Below are positions 45,401 through 57,432 of a stretch of DNA of 64,000 nucleotides, in pieces. Each line of letters begins with the position of its first letter. The stretch's first letter is position 1. The position numbers were made by a program, and so were the translations under genes. The notes beneath the pieces are model-generated. The model had not been told where the DNA came from, searched no databases, and saw only the letters and a program-made list of their open reading frames with translations. Origin of the DNA: Caprimulgus europaeus (taxonomy: Eukaryota; Chordata; Aves; Caprimulgiformes; Caprimulgidae); the NCBI GenBank assembly GCA_907165065.1, contig OU015550.1, positions 3,879,501 to 3,943,500 of the forward strand, read 5' to 3'.

Positions 45401-48400
45401 ACCCCTGGAAGATGATGAGTCCCAAAAAGTGGTGACAAAGGGCCCCAGGTCTGAGCTCACGGGTGCTCCCGAAGCTGTGACATGTGAGTGTTTCCCTCCG
45501 CGGTGGCACGTGCAGCTCTGGATACCTCTGGGTGCTGGTGCTTTGGGCTGCTGCTGTCTAATTAGTAACAAGGCTCATTAGAAAGGCAGGCAGCCGTGGT
45601 GGGAAGCCATCTCCTCCTCACTCTGTTCTTCCCCACAACAAAGCAAAAGGCTTTAACTGAGCGTGGGTCACTGGGAATTGGGGAAAGGGAAGGGCAGCAT
45701 CCAGCAGCACACTGATGCCTCTTGCTGCCCTCATCCTTGGGACCAGCTGGAGGCAGAGGAGGAGGAGGGTGGTCACTGGAGGAGCTCTTGGTGGTGTTGG
45801 GGTCCTACTGGAATGCTGTGGTGGGAAGAGGGACCAGCCCCTGGGGGAAGGAGCCAGCTGCTGGGATGGAGCATCCCCCCAAAGTGTGGGGACAAACATT
45901 TTAGCAGGGGTTGTAGCGCTAGGACAAGGGGTAGTGGTTTTAAACTAAAGGAGGGGAAGTTTAGATTAGATGTAAGGAAGAAATTTTTTACACTGAGGGT
46001 GGTGAGACACTGGCCCAGGTTGCCCAGAGAGTTGGTAGAAGCCCCATCCCTGGAAAGATTCAGGGTTGGACGATGCTCTGAGCAACCTGATGTGGTTGAA
46101 GATGTCCCTGCTCACTGCAGGGGGTTGGACCAGAGACCTTGAAAGGTCCCTTCCAACCCAAACCATCCCATGATCTGTGTTTCTATAAAAGCCAGAGCAG
46201 GACTGAGGAGAGCCCCTGGCAGAGCAGGCTCCGTGCTCGCAGCCACAGGAGGGGCCATTGCAACAGCCGTTTGCTGGAGCAAAGGGAGATGCTTCCCGCT
46301 GGGGCAGCTCTTGCCTTGGCGTATCCAGGGCAAGGGTGATGCTGGTGCAAAGCCTGAGCGAGCAGGGGCTGGGACGAGCTGTCTGCCCTGAGGATCTGGT
46401 TTGGCTGGAGGCACTGGTGAAGCCAAGCAGCACCTCCTCACTTCTCCTGCTGCAGACCTGCCGGTCCCCCCGCCGTGAGAAATACCAGGGTGGGGTGAGA
46501 GAAGAGGTGGGGGCCAGGGTGTCCTTGGTCCATTGTGAGAGTGGGAGAGCAGAGCTGGCAGATGTGTGAGACCAGGGGCCAGGCTCTCCTGGAGTCATGC
46601 CATCCATCCTTTCCCTGGCCCCCAGCCTGGATCCGAGGGTTTTGCTCCCGGGCTGCCCCTTCCACACGCAGCCATTCCCCTTCTGTTGGATGTGAGCACA
46701 CAGCTTTCCCTTCCAAGGGGTGTAAAGTGGATGGACATTTCCCAACAGGGAGAGAGAGGGTGGGAATGAAGCTACAAACTCCAAAGAGCAGGCAGGCAGG
46801 GTGGGAAGAGGGGGGGACAGCAGAATCCGGGCGCTCCTGAGGGCGTACGTGGAGCGAGGAGAGCGCACGTTTCCTCAACCAGAGCTCGAGTCCTTGCAAA
46901 GCATCTGGGAGCTGGGCTGGCTGCCCACAGACATTCTGCATGTCTGAGTCACCACAGCCGGCTGCACCCTGCACGGCCCCACGCAGCCCCCTCCCCAGCC
47001 ACCCCCTGGGAGCAGCCGTCTCAGGGACCCCAAGGATGGGAGGAGTGTGGCTGCCTGTATCCAGGCGTGTGTGGGTGCTGGCTGCAGGGAACCCCCCCTC
47101 CTTCCCCTCTCCTCCCTAGAAATGAGGTTCAGCTCCCTGTGGAGCATCATCTCCAGCATCCCTTGCTTTGCAGCCCCCTCCCCATTGCTGCTGTTATGGG
47201 GTCACCATTGCTTATAGGGGGCTAATTCCCCCCTTGGCAGTACCTGGGGAGCACAGCTAAGCTCCTCCATATGAAGATGAAGGGGGTGATGGTGGTATTT
47301 TCATGCTAGCCCGTCACATTTAAGGTCAGGAAGGACCAGGCAGCACAGGGCTGGTGGGTGTAGGGTTGTGTCCTTCAGCAGTGCCAGGATCTGCTGCCCT
47401 GAGGCTCAGTGGTGAAGGTCGAAGCCCACCATGGTTCTTAAATAAATCAGTCTTCTGGCAATTTGGGAGCAACCAAAGTGAGGATTGTGGGTTTGGGGCT
47501 CTGGCTGTTGAGTTTCAGCAGAGGAGCAGCCTCTGCTTGGGTAGCCCTCATGTGCTGGTTTGGCCAAGCCTGGTTAGTGACTTGGGAAGATGACCTTTGG
47601 CAGAGCAGATGGCTGGGGGTGTCACAGAGGGGTGAGGACCACTGTGGTCCGCGTGTCCATCCACTGAGCCCCTGTGATGCTGCCATGGGGGAACCTGAGC
47701 TGGGCCGGTGCTGTGGCTGTGCCAGGGCCACCGTGGCTGGAGGGAGAATTATCTCAAGTGTGAAAAATAAAATGAACATCCAGGAGGACGTTTGGTGGCC
47801 GAAGAGCCAAAGGCTGGTGCTTTCCCCCAGAGCCCTGCTTTCCCACCCTGGTGCTGGTGGGTGGATGCGGTGGGGACCATTGAGTGGATTGGTCCCCCCC
47901 CTGCTCTGACACCCAAGTTGGGGATTTTTATGCATTGCTCCCCCTCACCCCCAGGTTGAAGATTTCTCTTTTAGAAGAGCATTGAGCTCCTGTGAGTTGA
48001 AAGCCCTCCTAAAAAATGGGAGTTATTTTTCCTAGCTTACGGGGAGGCGGGGGGATTTCTGTCTGCCTCTCCCCGCCACTCGCTGGAGCCAGAGTGTGAT
48101 TTTGATTTACAAAGGGTTTAATCTGAGGAATGCAGCGAAATGGAGAAAACCAAAGGGAGCAAACCCCTGGAGAAACCCAGCGCTCCACGCTGCAGAGTAT
48201 TTGCTGCTGTGGGATGCTGCTGGGCGGGATGCTGAGTGGGTCCCTGTGGGCTCAGCCCCTGCCCACCCCGGAGCACTGTGGTCACCCTCCAGCTCGGTGT
48301 CACTTGGTGCCACACAGGCAGTCAAGGGCGGTGGACAAGGGTACATGGGAAACCAACTGCCCCCAGGAGTGGGGTGTTTTTTTTGGGGGGACACATCCCT

Positions 48401-50921
48401 GGAAGGCCAGGTTGGATGAGTCTTTGAGCAACCTGGTCCAGTGGAAGGTGTCCCTGCTGCTGGCAGGGGGGTTGGAACTGGATGAACTTTAAGGTTCCTC
48501 CCAACCCAAACCAGTCTGGGATGCTGTGATACCTGTGATTCCCTGATTTTTCCCAAGACCTGTTTCCCATTTCTCCTTTCTGCCCTTCTCCCACCCCTCC
48601 TGCTCCCAGCCCGCTCTTCCCGCTCAGCTCTGGTTATTTTAAGTTCCTTTCCCAGCGTGAATCAAAGACTCAGCGTCTCACCCAAGCTCCTGGTTAAACT
48701 TCCTCCGCGGTCTGAGCCCAGCTCAGTCTGGCAGAGCCGGGTGCTGGGTCCCTGCATTTGTGGTTTTTTTAACCTCCATCTATTTTTTTTTCTTTTTTTT
48801 CTTTTTTTTTTTGGCCAGTGAGGGTGGGTGCAGGACAAACACCATCTGTGCCCCCTCCACCCTGTCCGTCTCTGCGTGCCCCACGGCCACCCCACGCAGA
48901 AAGCAGCTCCTGTTCCCCGGGTGGCTGGAGGTGCCTTTGCCCTCGAGCCTCTCGCCTGAATCATCCCTTGTTTACTGCTGCAGCAGAGGAAAATCAAAGT
49001 TTGGCCAAAGCACCATCAGGCAGGATTTTATTTGCGGCTTCGATTGCTCTTGTTGCAAGGAGAAGGGGGGGGATGGATGATGGAGCCCCTCATCCCTTCT
49101 GCCAGGTTCCCAGTCCTCTCCCCCACCGCAGAAGGATGGCAGCGTGGGGACGTGGTGCTGGGCAGGAGCGATGGGCTGAGCCGTGCCGCTGGTCCCGGTG
49201 GGACACGGGGCCACTGGCCTCTCTCACGGCTGCGGCGTGCGAGGGAGGTGCAGACAGAGCAGATATTTCTTTTCCTCCTCCTGAAGAAAAGTTCAGCCAG
49301 AGGCTGGGGAGCCCTTGAATTAAGCAGTCAATGCACGTGGTCCTGGGGAGATGAGCAGCCTGGATCTCTGGTGGCATTTCATCTTCTCTGGCTTTACTGA
49401 GGGTGATGGGGACAGCTTGGAGCTCTGTCTCAGCTGTGGGATGGTGGCTCATGGAATGGTGGCTCTCAGCTGGGAGCAGCCACAGCCTCTTCTCTTCCCC
49501 ACTTGGCATGAGGCGAGTGTGTCTCACTGTGTCTCTGCACCTGCTCTGGTCAGCCTCAGTGGCTTCATCCCTCCTGCCTGTGCTGGGACTCCAGGGGACC
49601 TCCTCTACCAGGTCCTGTTATGAGTTTAGGCAGTTGCAGCATGTCCTTCATGACAAGTCTTTATTTCTTGCTCTTTTTTCATCCCTTCATCTCTCTGGAA
49701 CCTGTCTCCTTCCTTCCAGCCATCTCTTCTTCTGCATCTTCTTTTCCATCTCCGTCCTCATGGACTATGCATCTGTTAGCATCACTTCATCCCACCCACG
49801 AGGTCACCTGGTGTCCAGCTGGGGTCCAGGTTCCTGTGCAGTGGCAGAGGATTGGGCAGAGGTTTCTCCATCGTGGAGCAGTGCAGGGGGGCTGAGGGGT
49901 CAGTGGGGTAACGTGCTGTTCTCTCCCCCAGGCCAGCCCCAGGTGCGAGGAGCCCCACAGACCCCCAGCTCCTGCACCCACCTACTGCCCAACGGTGCTG
50001 GGCGGGGACCGGATCCAGGAGGTGCCACCAGGGAGGCGGGGAACGGGGTCTTCCGCCCCCTCCCCAGCAATCAGAAGCCCCACCGAAAGCTGCAGTCTCA
50101 CCACTCCATCAACAGCCAGAGCAGCAAGAAGAGCAAGGGCAGCTCCAAGTCAGCCTCTTCTCACATCCCTATTGAGGCGCAAGAAGGTACCGGCTCTCCC
50201 TGGGGGGTCCCTTTCCCGCCCTTCTCCTCCAGCTCCCCATCCTTTTGGGTCTCTTTGTAGTGTCCTTCCAGCCCCCTTGGATCTGGGCACCAGCTGAGCT
50301 CCCCTCCTGGCAGCCTTTTGCAGGGCAGGTGCTGATCAGGGTCATCTCATGTCCTCCAAAATTAGGGGTCTGGGCATGCCCTCAGCCGGGAACTCAGCAC
50401 ACTTGTGCTCCAGACCCTTCCCCAGCTCCGGTGCCCTTCTCTGGACACGCTCCAGCACCTCCAGGTCCTTCTTGGAGTGAGGGCTCAAAACTGAACCCAG
50501 CACTCAAGGTATGACCCCACCAGTGCCCAGTACAGGGGTAAATTAATTCCATTCATTCCCAAGGGAGGATTTCCACCCTATGGGGCTGAGCATCCCCCTG
50601 CCTGGTGCTGTCTCCCCCAGCCAGACCCATCCACCCTGCTCACTCTCTGGTCCTTTCTCCACAGACTGCTGCGTCCACTGCATCCTCTCCTGCCTCTTCT
50701 GCGAGTTCCTGACCCTTTGCAACATCGTGCTGGACTGTGCCACCTGCGGCTCCTGCACCTCCGAGGATTCCTGCATCTGCTGCTGCTGCTGCAACTCGGG
50801 CGAGTGCGCGGACTGCGACCTGCCCTGCGACATGGACTGCGGCATCATCGACGCCTGCTGCGAGTCGGCCGACTGCCTGGAGATCTGCATGGAGTGCTGC
50901 GGGCTCTGCTTCTCCTCCTGA
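33412..50921 (+). CDS. MDFI: MDFI, MyoD family inhibitor (I-mfa), complete
   Basis: Binds MyoD-family bHLH factors and holds them inactive, partly by masking their nuclear signal; it also affects TCF/LEF and Axin and, in mammals, acts with MDFIC as a Piezo channel auxiliary subunit. Exons 33412-33481, 45289-45483, 49932-50186 and 50665-50921 give 777 nt, 258 residues plus stop; human MDFI is about 246. Phases fit and all introns are GT-AG. Residues 1-173 are a polar, proline-rich, poorly conserved part; [20 protein letters not shown] marks the conserved linker. Residues 174-258 are the I-mfa domain, from [15 protein letters not shown] to the end ECCGLCFSS, with 26 cysteines by my count, including a run of five. 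The start MSQASDHRP aligns with human MYQVSGQRP. MDFIC is excluded by length, neighbour and N-terminus. The intron after the first coding exon is 11.8 kb. Confidence 0.95.
33520..34580. repeat. TG-rich higher-order minisatellite, unit about 120-180 bp
   Basis: Repeated blocks each contain gactccagggg, a gcacagctgggacagggg segment, a TATG/TG run and a ggtggggggtgtttgcatgg segment. Copies of the gactccagggg mark occur near 33724, 33903, 34026, 34208 and 34362. The alternating TG runs can adopt Z-DNA. It begins within 40 bases of the first MDFI coding exon. Confidence 0.85.
35476..35775. repeat. Polypyrimidine microsatellite (TTTCCCTCC and TTCC)
   Basis: Starts with about eight TTTCCCTCC nonamers, then roughly 33 TTCC units, then a 12-base TTCC/TCCC mixture and a TTTC tail. 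Pure pyrimidine for about 290 bases, in MDFI intron 1. The open frames across it are artefacts. Confidence 0.97.
38440..38720 (-). mobile_element. Probable ancient CR1/L3-like LINE fragment
   Basis: Segments such as gttagccactttccaggctt, cccagcacagtggtgtggct and cagaacctgtgctggtttga resemble the antisense of internal CR1/L3 reverse-transcriptase 3' sequence. It is heavily decayed, so the family name is tentative. Confidence 0.5.
43961..44170. repeat. Three-copy repeat with GTAGGACCTCTTGTTATA
   Basis: Near-identical 18-base blocks at 43961, 44033 and 44113 (spacing 72 and 80), each followed by an AT-rich stretch (ataatta, ataatg, aaattatg) and a gtct-rich pyrimidine part. On the minus strand the open frame shows repeated YNKRxY / ITRGPT peptides. 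No gene is supported. Confidence 0.75.
44868..45108 (-). mobile_element. CR1 LINE 3' fragment
   Basis: cagaatcaccgtggttgaaa followed by aagatcatcgagtccaacca and the rest of an antisense CR1 tail. It lies 180 bases before MDFI coding exon 2. Same subfamily look as 10245 and 60985. Confidence 0.9.
45289..45483 (+). CDS. MDFI: MDFI coding exon 2
   Basis: One hundred and ninety-five bases, phase 1 in and out. It encodes a polar proline-rich segment with [18 protein letters not shown] and ends EAVT, as in the human protein before its CQPQ. Conservation is low apart from the exon end. Confidence 0.88.
45897..46195 (+). mobile_element. CR1 LINE 3' fragment
   Basis: Shows acaaggggtagtggttttaa, gaagccccatccctggaaag and gggttggaccagagaccttg, ending gatctgtgtttctat. 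Plus orientation; the short open frame here is CR1-derived. Confidence 0.92.
48395..48540 (+). mobile_element. CR1 LINE 3' tail fragment
   Basis: tccctggaaggccaggttgg then ggttggaactggatgaactt, ending tgtgatacctgtgattcc. About 145 bases. Confidence 0.9.
49932..50186 (+). CDS. MDFI: MDFI coding exon 3
   Basis: Two hundred and fifty-five bases, phase 1 in and out. It encodes [20 protein letters not shown] and then the conserved basic/serine linker [20 protein letters not shown] through HIPIEAQE. The linker carries SKKSK, a possible nuclear targeting patch. Confidence 0.93.
50187..50664 (+). other. MDFI: MDFI intron 3 with an antisense CR1 fragment
   Basis: 478 bases. The middle (about 50395-50540) matches the antisense of an upstream part of CR1: ctctggacacgctccagcac, then ccaggtccttcttggagtga, then ccaccagtgcccagtacagg. 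Normal donor gtaccg and acceptor ccacag. Confidence 0.85.
50665..50921 (+). CDS. MDFI: MDFI coding exon 4, cysteine-rich I-mfa domain
   Basis: Two hundred and fifty-seven bases ending in TGA at 50919-50921. It holds the entire I-mfa domain: [20 protein letters not shown], then [19 protein letters not shown], then [18 protein letters not shown] and ECCGLCFSS. Nearly identical to mammalian MDFI. Two clusters of cysteines beside hydrophobic residues fit the reported palmitoylation and Piezo insertion in mammals (known family fact, not visible here). Confidence 0.97.
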
Positions 50922-51139
50922 GGGGCTGCAGCTGGAGGGGGAACCTGGACTGGGTCCTTCCCCAATCCCTTCTACAGCAGCCAAGTGTCCAACTGGTCCC
51001 CAAGCCGGTGGTGGGGACACCCAGGTGTGAAACACCAAGAGATGGAACCTGGTGAAGGAGGAGAGTGATATCGCCCGCCCCTTGCAAACCTCATCCTTGG
51101 AGCTGGTGAGATGGGCTCAGATCCTGCCTGGGGAAGGGA

Positions 51140-51205
51140 GAATCCAGACTCGATGATCATTAAGGTCTTTTCCAACCCAAATGATCCCACGATTCCATGA
51201 TCCAC
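51140..51205 (+). mobile_element. CR1 tail inside the MDFI 3' UTR
   Basis: actcgatgatcattaaggtc and tttccaacccaaatgatccc followed by acgattccatgatcc, the CR1 3' end. Sense orientation within the transcript. Confidence 0.85.
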
Positions 51206-51961
51206 AGGGGGCTCCGGGGATGGCCGGCTCTGTCGTGCTCTACCTCTTCCCCACACCGGGCTGGTTTGCCAAGGATCACGGGAGCCTCCTGCCACCTGAG
51301 CCGAGAGCAGGAGCACCCACCCTGTGTCCCATAGAGCCCACGGGTGCCACCCCAGTGTCCCAGCATTGGGGACAGCCACTGCCACTGCTGAGACTACCCC
51401 CGGACAGTGCTCTGGTTTACACAGGGGTGGCACAGAGCATCCTCCTTGCCAAGGACATCTCCAGGGCTGGGCACAGAGCCTTGCTTCCCACCAGGAGCCC
51501 GCCAGGCACTGGGATGTGCCAAAGCCTTTAGCCAGGCTGTGGGGTCCTGAGCTGTGGGATGCATCCTGCCAGCCCCTGCCCCTGCTCGGTGCTGAGATCA
51601 GCAGCCAAGTGCAATACACACAGCCCGCTCCCCTCCCTGCGCCCAGCCAGGAAGAAGCTTTTCCTTCTCCGGTCCCTGCAGTGGGGTGGCAGCTGAGGAC
51701 TGGGGCAGTGTCCTGGCTGGAGAGAGCCTCGAGCTGTGCTGAGCTGTTACCGACCCCTGAGTCCCAGGGGACAGTGGGGCTGGTTGGGTTGATTGGTGCC
51801 AAATGACCCCCAGCAGTTGTTGGCTCCTGTCCCGTCGCCCAGGGGACGGGGCTCGTGGCTGGGTGAGGGTGGGAAACGCCCCGCTGAAGGGCTGGGGAGA
51901 AGGGGAGGGAAGTGTCACAATATTTTATATATTTTTTTTGTCCTTTTAGGTTGTTACTGTA

Positions 51962-51967
51962 AATAAA
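51962..51967 (+). promoter_or_regulatory. MDFI: MDFI polyadenylation signal (AATAAA)
   Basis: AATAAA preceded by TGTA (51958) and a T-rich tract, followed by gtctttcttcatttct. Cleavage expected near 51980-51985. Confidence 0.85.
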
Positions 51968-54900
51968 GGTCTTTCTTCATTTCTGACCAACGGCTGCTGC
52001 ATCACATGCTCTGCAGGGTGCTCCCACGGGGACAGCTGCTGGCAGCCCTGCCATGTCCCCTGTCCCTGCATCCCATCCTGCTCCCATCTGCAGGCATGGG
52101 ATGGGGGGGCTGGCACAGAGGCTGCAGGGCTCCCTGGGGACATGGGACAGCTCAGTGACCACCCTGAGGAAAGAACTCCCTGTCCTTTGCTCTGGGGAAC
52201 AGGTCAAGGTCGCAGTGTCCCACAGCCTGGCACGGGTCCCCAGCCATGGGACAAACCCTGACCCTGTTGCACCACTGTCCCCTGCTCCTCCTGGGGTTCT
52301 GACCTGCAGCAGGACCCACAAGCTGTTTTGTCTGCCCCAGGGACACGACTTCCCTCAAGGAGAAAATAAATGATGCAAATTCCCGGCTGCTGGGCTGGGG
52401 TGGGCACTGGCTGCCCAGGGTTGGCATGAGGCTGTGGGAGCTGGCAGCTCTCCGAATTTGGGTGGTCTGGGTGCTCCTGCTGCCACCCATCCCAGTGCTA
52501 TGGGACCACCAACCATGCCATGTCGTGCAAGTAAGGGACCCCAGCCCCTCACTGCCCCTCGGAGGGGCTCGATGGTTGCAGCGAGGCTGCTGCCTGGGCT
52601 GAAGTTGAAGGAGGAGGGAAAAATACTTAAAAATTGAGGCCAAATGGGTCAGTTGGTCACAGTGACACAGGCTGGTTTGGGATCTGGGCTGTCTGCCCTC
52701 CGGCGCTGCTGCTCAGCCATGAAACCTATTTTTAGTGGTGAGCTAAAAGCGGTCGGAGCCCGGAGTATTGCAAGTGCATGGAGGGGCAGAGGATGATGTG
52801 GGCAGCCTTCCTCCACCCCACACATGGCAGGGAGGACTCAGGGTGGTGGATCTGGGCTTTTAGCCCTTGCTCTGGCACGGCCACCCAGGCTGAGCCCCAG
52901 ATTTGGGGATGCACATCACTGCCCACCCTGGGATGGACGGGATGGGGGCCCCATCCGGCACTCGCAGGGTCAGTGGGAGCTTTTCCATGGGCTCTGGCTG
53001 AGGCTCTGCTCCAAACTCTTTGCATCCTTGGCAAGGAGGGACACAGGCGCTGGCCTTCCCCAGCCTGGCCTCACTTGTGGTGCTAATTAGGGAGGTTGGA
53101 GCTGGCAGGGCTGCTCTCCCCACCAGCCACAGTAACGAGCACTGCTGGAGTCACTTAATGGGGAACAGATTTCCCCAGTGCGGGAGGGTCCTGTGGGCTG
53201 GCTGTGCCCTGCGTGCTTGTGTCCTGGCATGGGAAGTGGGTGACACACACCCTAAGCACCCCAGATCCCCCTCACCTGCTCCCTCACTTTGCTCCAACAT
53301 TAAATACCCTTTCTAAGCTGCTCCCAAGGGAGCAGGTCCTGGCACAGCAGCTCTGTCCACCCTCCTGTAGCTTGAAGCTCATGGGCAAGGCAGAGCAGAG
53401 AGGTGTGGAGCAGAGCATGATGTACTGCTGAATGATGTGATATTCACGCCTACGAATGTACTTTAGTGAGGGCTGCCTTCAAAAATGCAAATAAAATAGC
53501 CAGTGCCTGTGCAGGGCTACCCAAAAACACAGCTCAGCCCTGCAGAGTGATGCTCTGCACCCTCAGTGAGGTCCCACCTTCTCCTTGGGGCTGGATATTG
53601 ACAGGGGCAAAGCCAGACTTTTTCAGCCCCTACCCCAAGCCTGGGGGGCATTCACTGCTCTGAGCAGTGCTGGTTGCTCTGCTCACATCCCAAGTGCTCC
53701 TGAAAATCAGAGGGATGGTTCTGAGATGTGGGAATGATGGAATAGAGCAGGGGATGAAGGAACAGAGCAACCCAAGTCCCTAGGAAGAGCTCAAAAAGCA
53801 ATGTTCAAGCTTTTCTCTGGATGCAATCTAATGCTGCCCATCTACCTTGTAAACCACAGGGGAAGGCAAGAGTTAAACTCTCCTGCTTGGGAATTAATTA
53901 ACAACAGATGTGCTCGGTTTTAACTAATTACTCTCCTGCCAGCAGTTGTTTTTTACTGGGAAGCCTCTCAGAGCCAGGAACCCTCACACTATGGACACTG
54001 GTCGCACAGGCTGGGCCATGCTGGGCACCCTGGGCTCCCCTGTTCTCCTTCCTTGGCCTCTTGCTTGGTGTCTCAAGGGAAATAATTCAATGAAAAAGGC
54101 TAAAATTGATGAAATGGTCCCATCACCTAAACCAGCATTGCTCTGTTGTGGCTGTTTTTAGAGCAGCTTAGTGACAGGGTCCCCTCAGGAGTGACAGGCT
54201 GGGATGGACACCGGCTGCCATCCAGTGCTGCTCATCCAATACTCTCTGATAGTGATTTATTATGGATGGGACATGGGATGTATTAATGATGAGAGCTTCT
54301 TGCCTAATTGCTGATAAACTGCCAGGACCACGTGTTCCTGGGGCTGGATCGGTGCTACTGGGCTCCTGTGCTGAGTGTATCAGAGATCCAGCCAGTGTAG
54401 AGCAAAATGTCCAACACAAGGCTGGGAAGCTGTGCAGGAGCCGTGGCAGGCAGGTGAGAAACCCCCCAGCTTCAGGGCTGGCTCATCCCATTGCTGTGAG
54501 GTTTCTGGGCACCCTGTTTCTCCCTGTGCTGCAGGAGGATGCTGTATGGGATGAGCCCAGCATCAGAGCACTTGGATGTGCCTTTGCTCTTTCAGCAGGG
54601 AGCTGCTTTCAACAGTCCAAGCTATTTCTGTCCACAATCATGATCAATAAAGCAAGTGAGAGGATTTTTATTTTCCACTCCAAATATTTTCTTCATCCTG
54701 TTTCCTCCCAGTTCACACGGCAGACTGAGGAGCGCTCCAGTAAGGGGGCCCACGAAGATGTCTTCTCCTCCTCCTCCTCATACCTCCTCCTCCCTGCCAA
54801 TGCAGTCCCCTGATCCTGCTCCAGCTCCTGGTCCTGCCCCAGCCCAGTGAAACCCAACAGTCTCTTCTAACTCACTGCAATCCCAGGGACAGGTTTTGCT

Positions 54901-57045
54901 GGAGAAGGGAAGAGAGAAAGGCATCGCACGTGTGCGTGCGTACACACACTCACCCACACACACACAAGAAAACACTTTCAGAGCCAAAAGGGGAAAAAAA
55001 CCCAAAAAACTACATCTTTGGAAGACACAGAGGCTCATGTAATCCCAGGTTCTGCTGGGCTGCCTCTGCACGGAGCAGTGATGGGGGGACGGGCTGAGAG
55101 GAGACGACTGCAGTCTATTAAACTTCCTTTGAGAACCTGCCAGACTGACAACAGCTGGAAGGAATTAACATTTCAGGTCCACCAGCTCCTCTCTGCTCGC
55201 TTTCACCCTTCCCCAAAAACCAGCTTGAGGCCACAGGCTCAGCAGCATCACTTTTTCCCACTCCTTGGCGTCCGATGGTATCTGGTCCAAGCTGATTTCT
55301 TCTTTGATCCTGAACCTGCCAGAAACGTGAGCATCTGATGATGGAAAAATCCCAGTGCCTGTGCTGGCACAAGCACCCAGTGTGAGTCCTTTGGGTCAGG
55401 ACCAAAGTAGGGTGTCACAACGGTGTTGCATGGTGGCTTCAAGCCATGTCACACCTCTCAGCCTCCTGCACAAGAGACAACACTTTCAAAGAAGGAAAAA
55501 AAATACCCAGATTGCCAACTGGTACCAGTCAGGGCAGCACGGATGCCCTGCAAGGTGCAGGAAAGGGTTTGTCAGCCGGTGAAACCCCCCCAGCTGTCAG
55601 TGAGCCCCTGCTTGCTGTCACTTTGGGGTGTCCTCATGCTGTGCATGCCCCAGAGGGACACTCAGATTTGTCCATCTCATGCACATGGGGACCCACATCC
55701 TGATGAGGGGGTGATGCCAGCCCAGCACCCTGTTCCCTTTGCTCTGTGTGATGGGAGTTTGGCAGGAGCTGGGTGGGGGGGAATGGGGTGGGACAGCTTG
55801 GTGCTGCTGTGGCCAGCAAGGATTGCACAGAAACTTATCGTGCCTGGATGGAAGAGGGGTGCAGAAGCTGTCTGAGCTCGGTGATAGCTGAAGCAATGCA
55901 GAATTGGCAAACGCCAGAGGGTTTTGTTGCCAAACGGCAATCTGCCCGAAAGCGCCGGCTCCTCCAGCCAGCCGTGGAGGCTGGGACCCAAGCGGAGACC
56001 ATATATCCCCACGTTCTGCTTTGCTACCAAGTTGGAGAAGGAAAATGCAGAAACACTCATGTTAACCCTCTCCTGGGTGCCTGGGGAGGAGCAGAGAGAA
56101 GCCGAGCAGCCCAGTGAGCCCCTCACCCTTACGCACTGGCAGAGACCTGGGCAGAGAGGGCAAGCAAGGGCTTTGCCCCAGAAAAACCACTGAGACCCCA
56201 AGGGACACAGCAAGGGACAAAGCCAGGATGTGTAGGACAGCTGGACCCATGGCCCCTGGGATCATATAGATTATATGTACATTCATAGGCACATATATCG
56301 AAGGACCACCACTTGATTTAATGCAACTCCTTCAGCCCCCTGCCCAAAGGCAGAGAAACAAGGTTGAAACTCAGCTGTAGGAGAGCTGGACAGACACACA
56401 GACCCTGTCTCATCCCAGTGGGCATTTTCCCTTTCCCAAACACATCCTGGAGCTCAGCATCACCACGAGCTCCAGCCGAAGTGGTCTCTGCCTCCTGGGC
56501 AGTGCCAGGGCTCGGGGCAGAGCTGGTGGCTGGAAGGAGTGGGTCAGATGGGTCATGCAAGGAGCAGATGACTCTCCCAGCATTGGAGAGGTCAGGAAAA
56601 CAAGTGGGAGAAACAACTGCTTCAGAGGGGTTGATGGTGGGCTTGCTGTGGGGTCCCATCCTCACCCCGTGGCCACCCGGGGAAGGCACGGCAGCCCTGG
56701 GCACGGGAAGGTTGGATCCTGACCCAGCAGCACTGAGCTGTCGTGTATCACCATTACTGGGGATAATTCCATCCCCTGGGCTCCTTCTTATGAACCCCAA
56801 CTGGATGCTGGGTCCCCTGTGCGTGCAGAGCAGGGGCCTGGACCAGGAAACATCACTAATAAAAATGGAGCAACTTTATTTTTGTTTTAATGACATTTCT
56901 TGTGCCTTCAAGACTTTAACACTCACGTTTTATCTACGGACCTGATGCAAACCCCAGCAGCTCAAGCATTCCCTTTTTACTTGCTAGTAAAAGCTGCAGC
57001 CATGGCATGAGTAGCTTTCAAGTGTCACCTCCCTCTTGGCCATGT

Positions 57046-57432
57046 GATGCCAAGGGCTGGTGTATGATACCAAAGGCTAGTGCATGATGCCGAGGGCTAG
57101 TGCATGATGCCGAGGGCTGGTGCGTGATGCTGAGGGCTAGTGCATGATGCCGAGGGCTAGTGCATGATGCCAAGGACTGATACATGATGCCAAGGGCTAG
57201 TACATGATGCTGAGGGCTATTGTGTGATGCCAAGGGCTAGTGCATGATACCGAGGACTAGTGCATGATGCCAAGGGCTAGTACATGATGCTGAGGGCTAT
57301 TGTGTGATGCCAAGGGCTGATACATGATGCCAAGGACTAGTACATGATGCCAATGGCTGGTGCATGATGCCAAGGGCTAGTGCATGATGCTGAGGGCTGG
57401 CACACAATGCCAAGAACTGGTGTGCAGTGCCA
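57046..57432. repeat. Minisatellite, 20-bp unit
   Basis: About nineteen imperfect copies of TGCATGATGCCGAGGGCTAG without length change. The minus strand reads as a long His/Ala/Leu repeat, which is a repeat artefact. Confidence 0.95.

Larger units (their letters stand above)
45484..49931 (+). other. MDFI: MDFI intron 2
   Basis: 4.4 kb with CR1 copies at 45897 and 48395. A block at 48960-49060 has TGTTTAC and TTTGGCCAAA motifs. No exon is recognised. Confidence 0.6.
50922..51985 (+). other. MDFI: MDFI 3' untranslated region
   Basis: About 1.06 kb from the TGA to the end predicted by AATAAA at 51962. It includes a CR1 tail at 51140-51205. No further gene is seen. Confidence 0.8.

Noticed and set aside
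45663-46142. 159-codon plus frame ending in a basic peptide
   Set aside because: The second half is CR1 tail sequence read by chance; the first half has no known domain.
50543-51038. Minus-strand frames opposite the I-mfa exon
   Set aside because: Shadow of the cysteine-rich MDFI exon, whose plus-strand protein is unmistakable.
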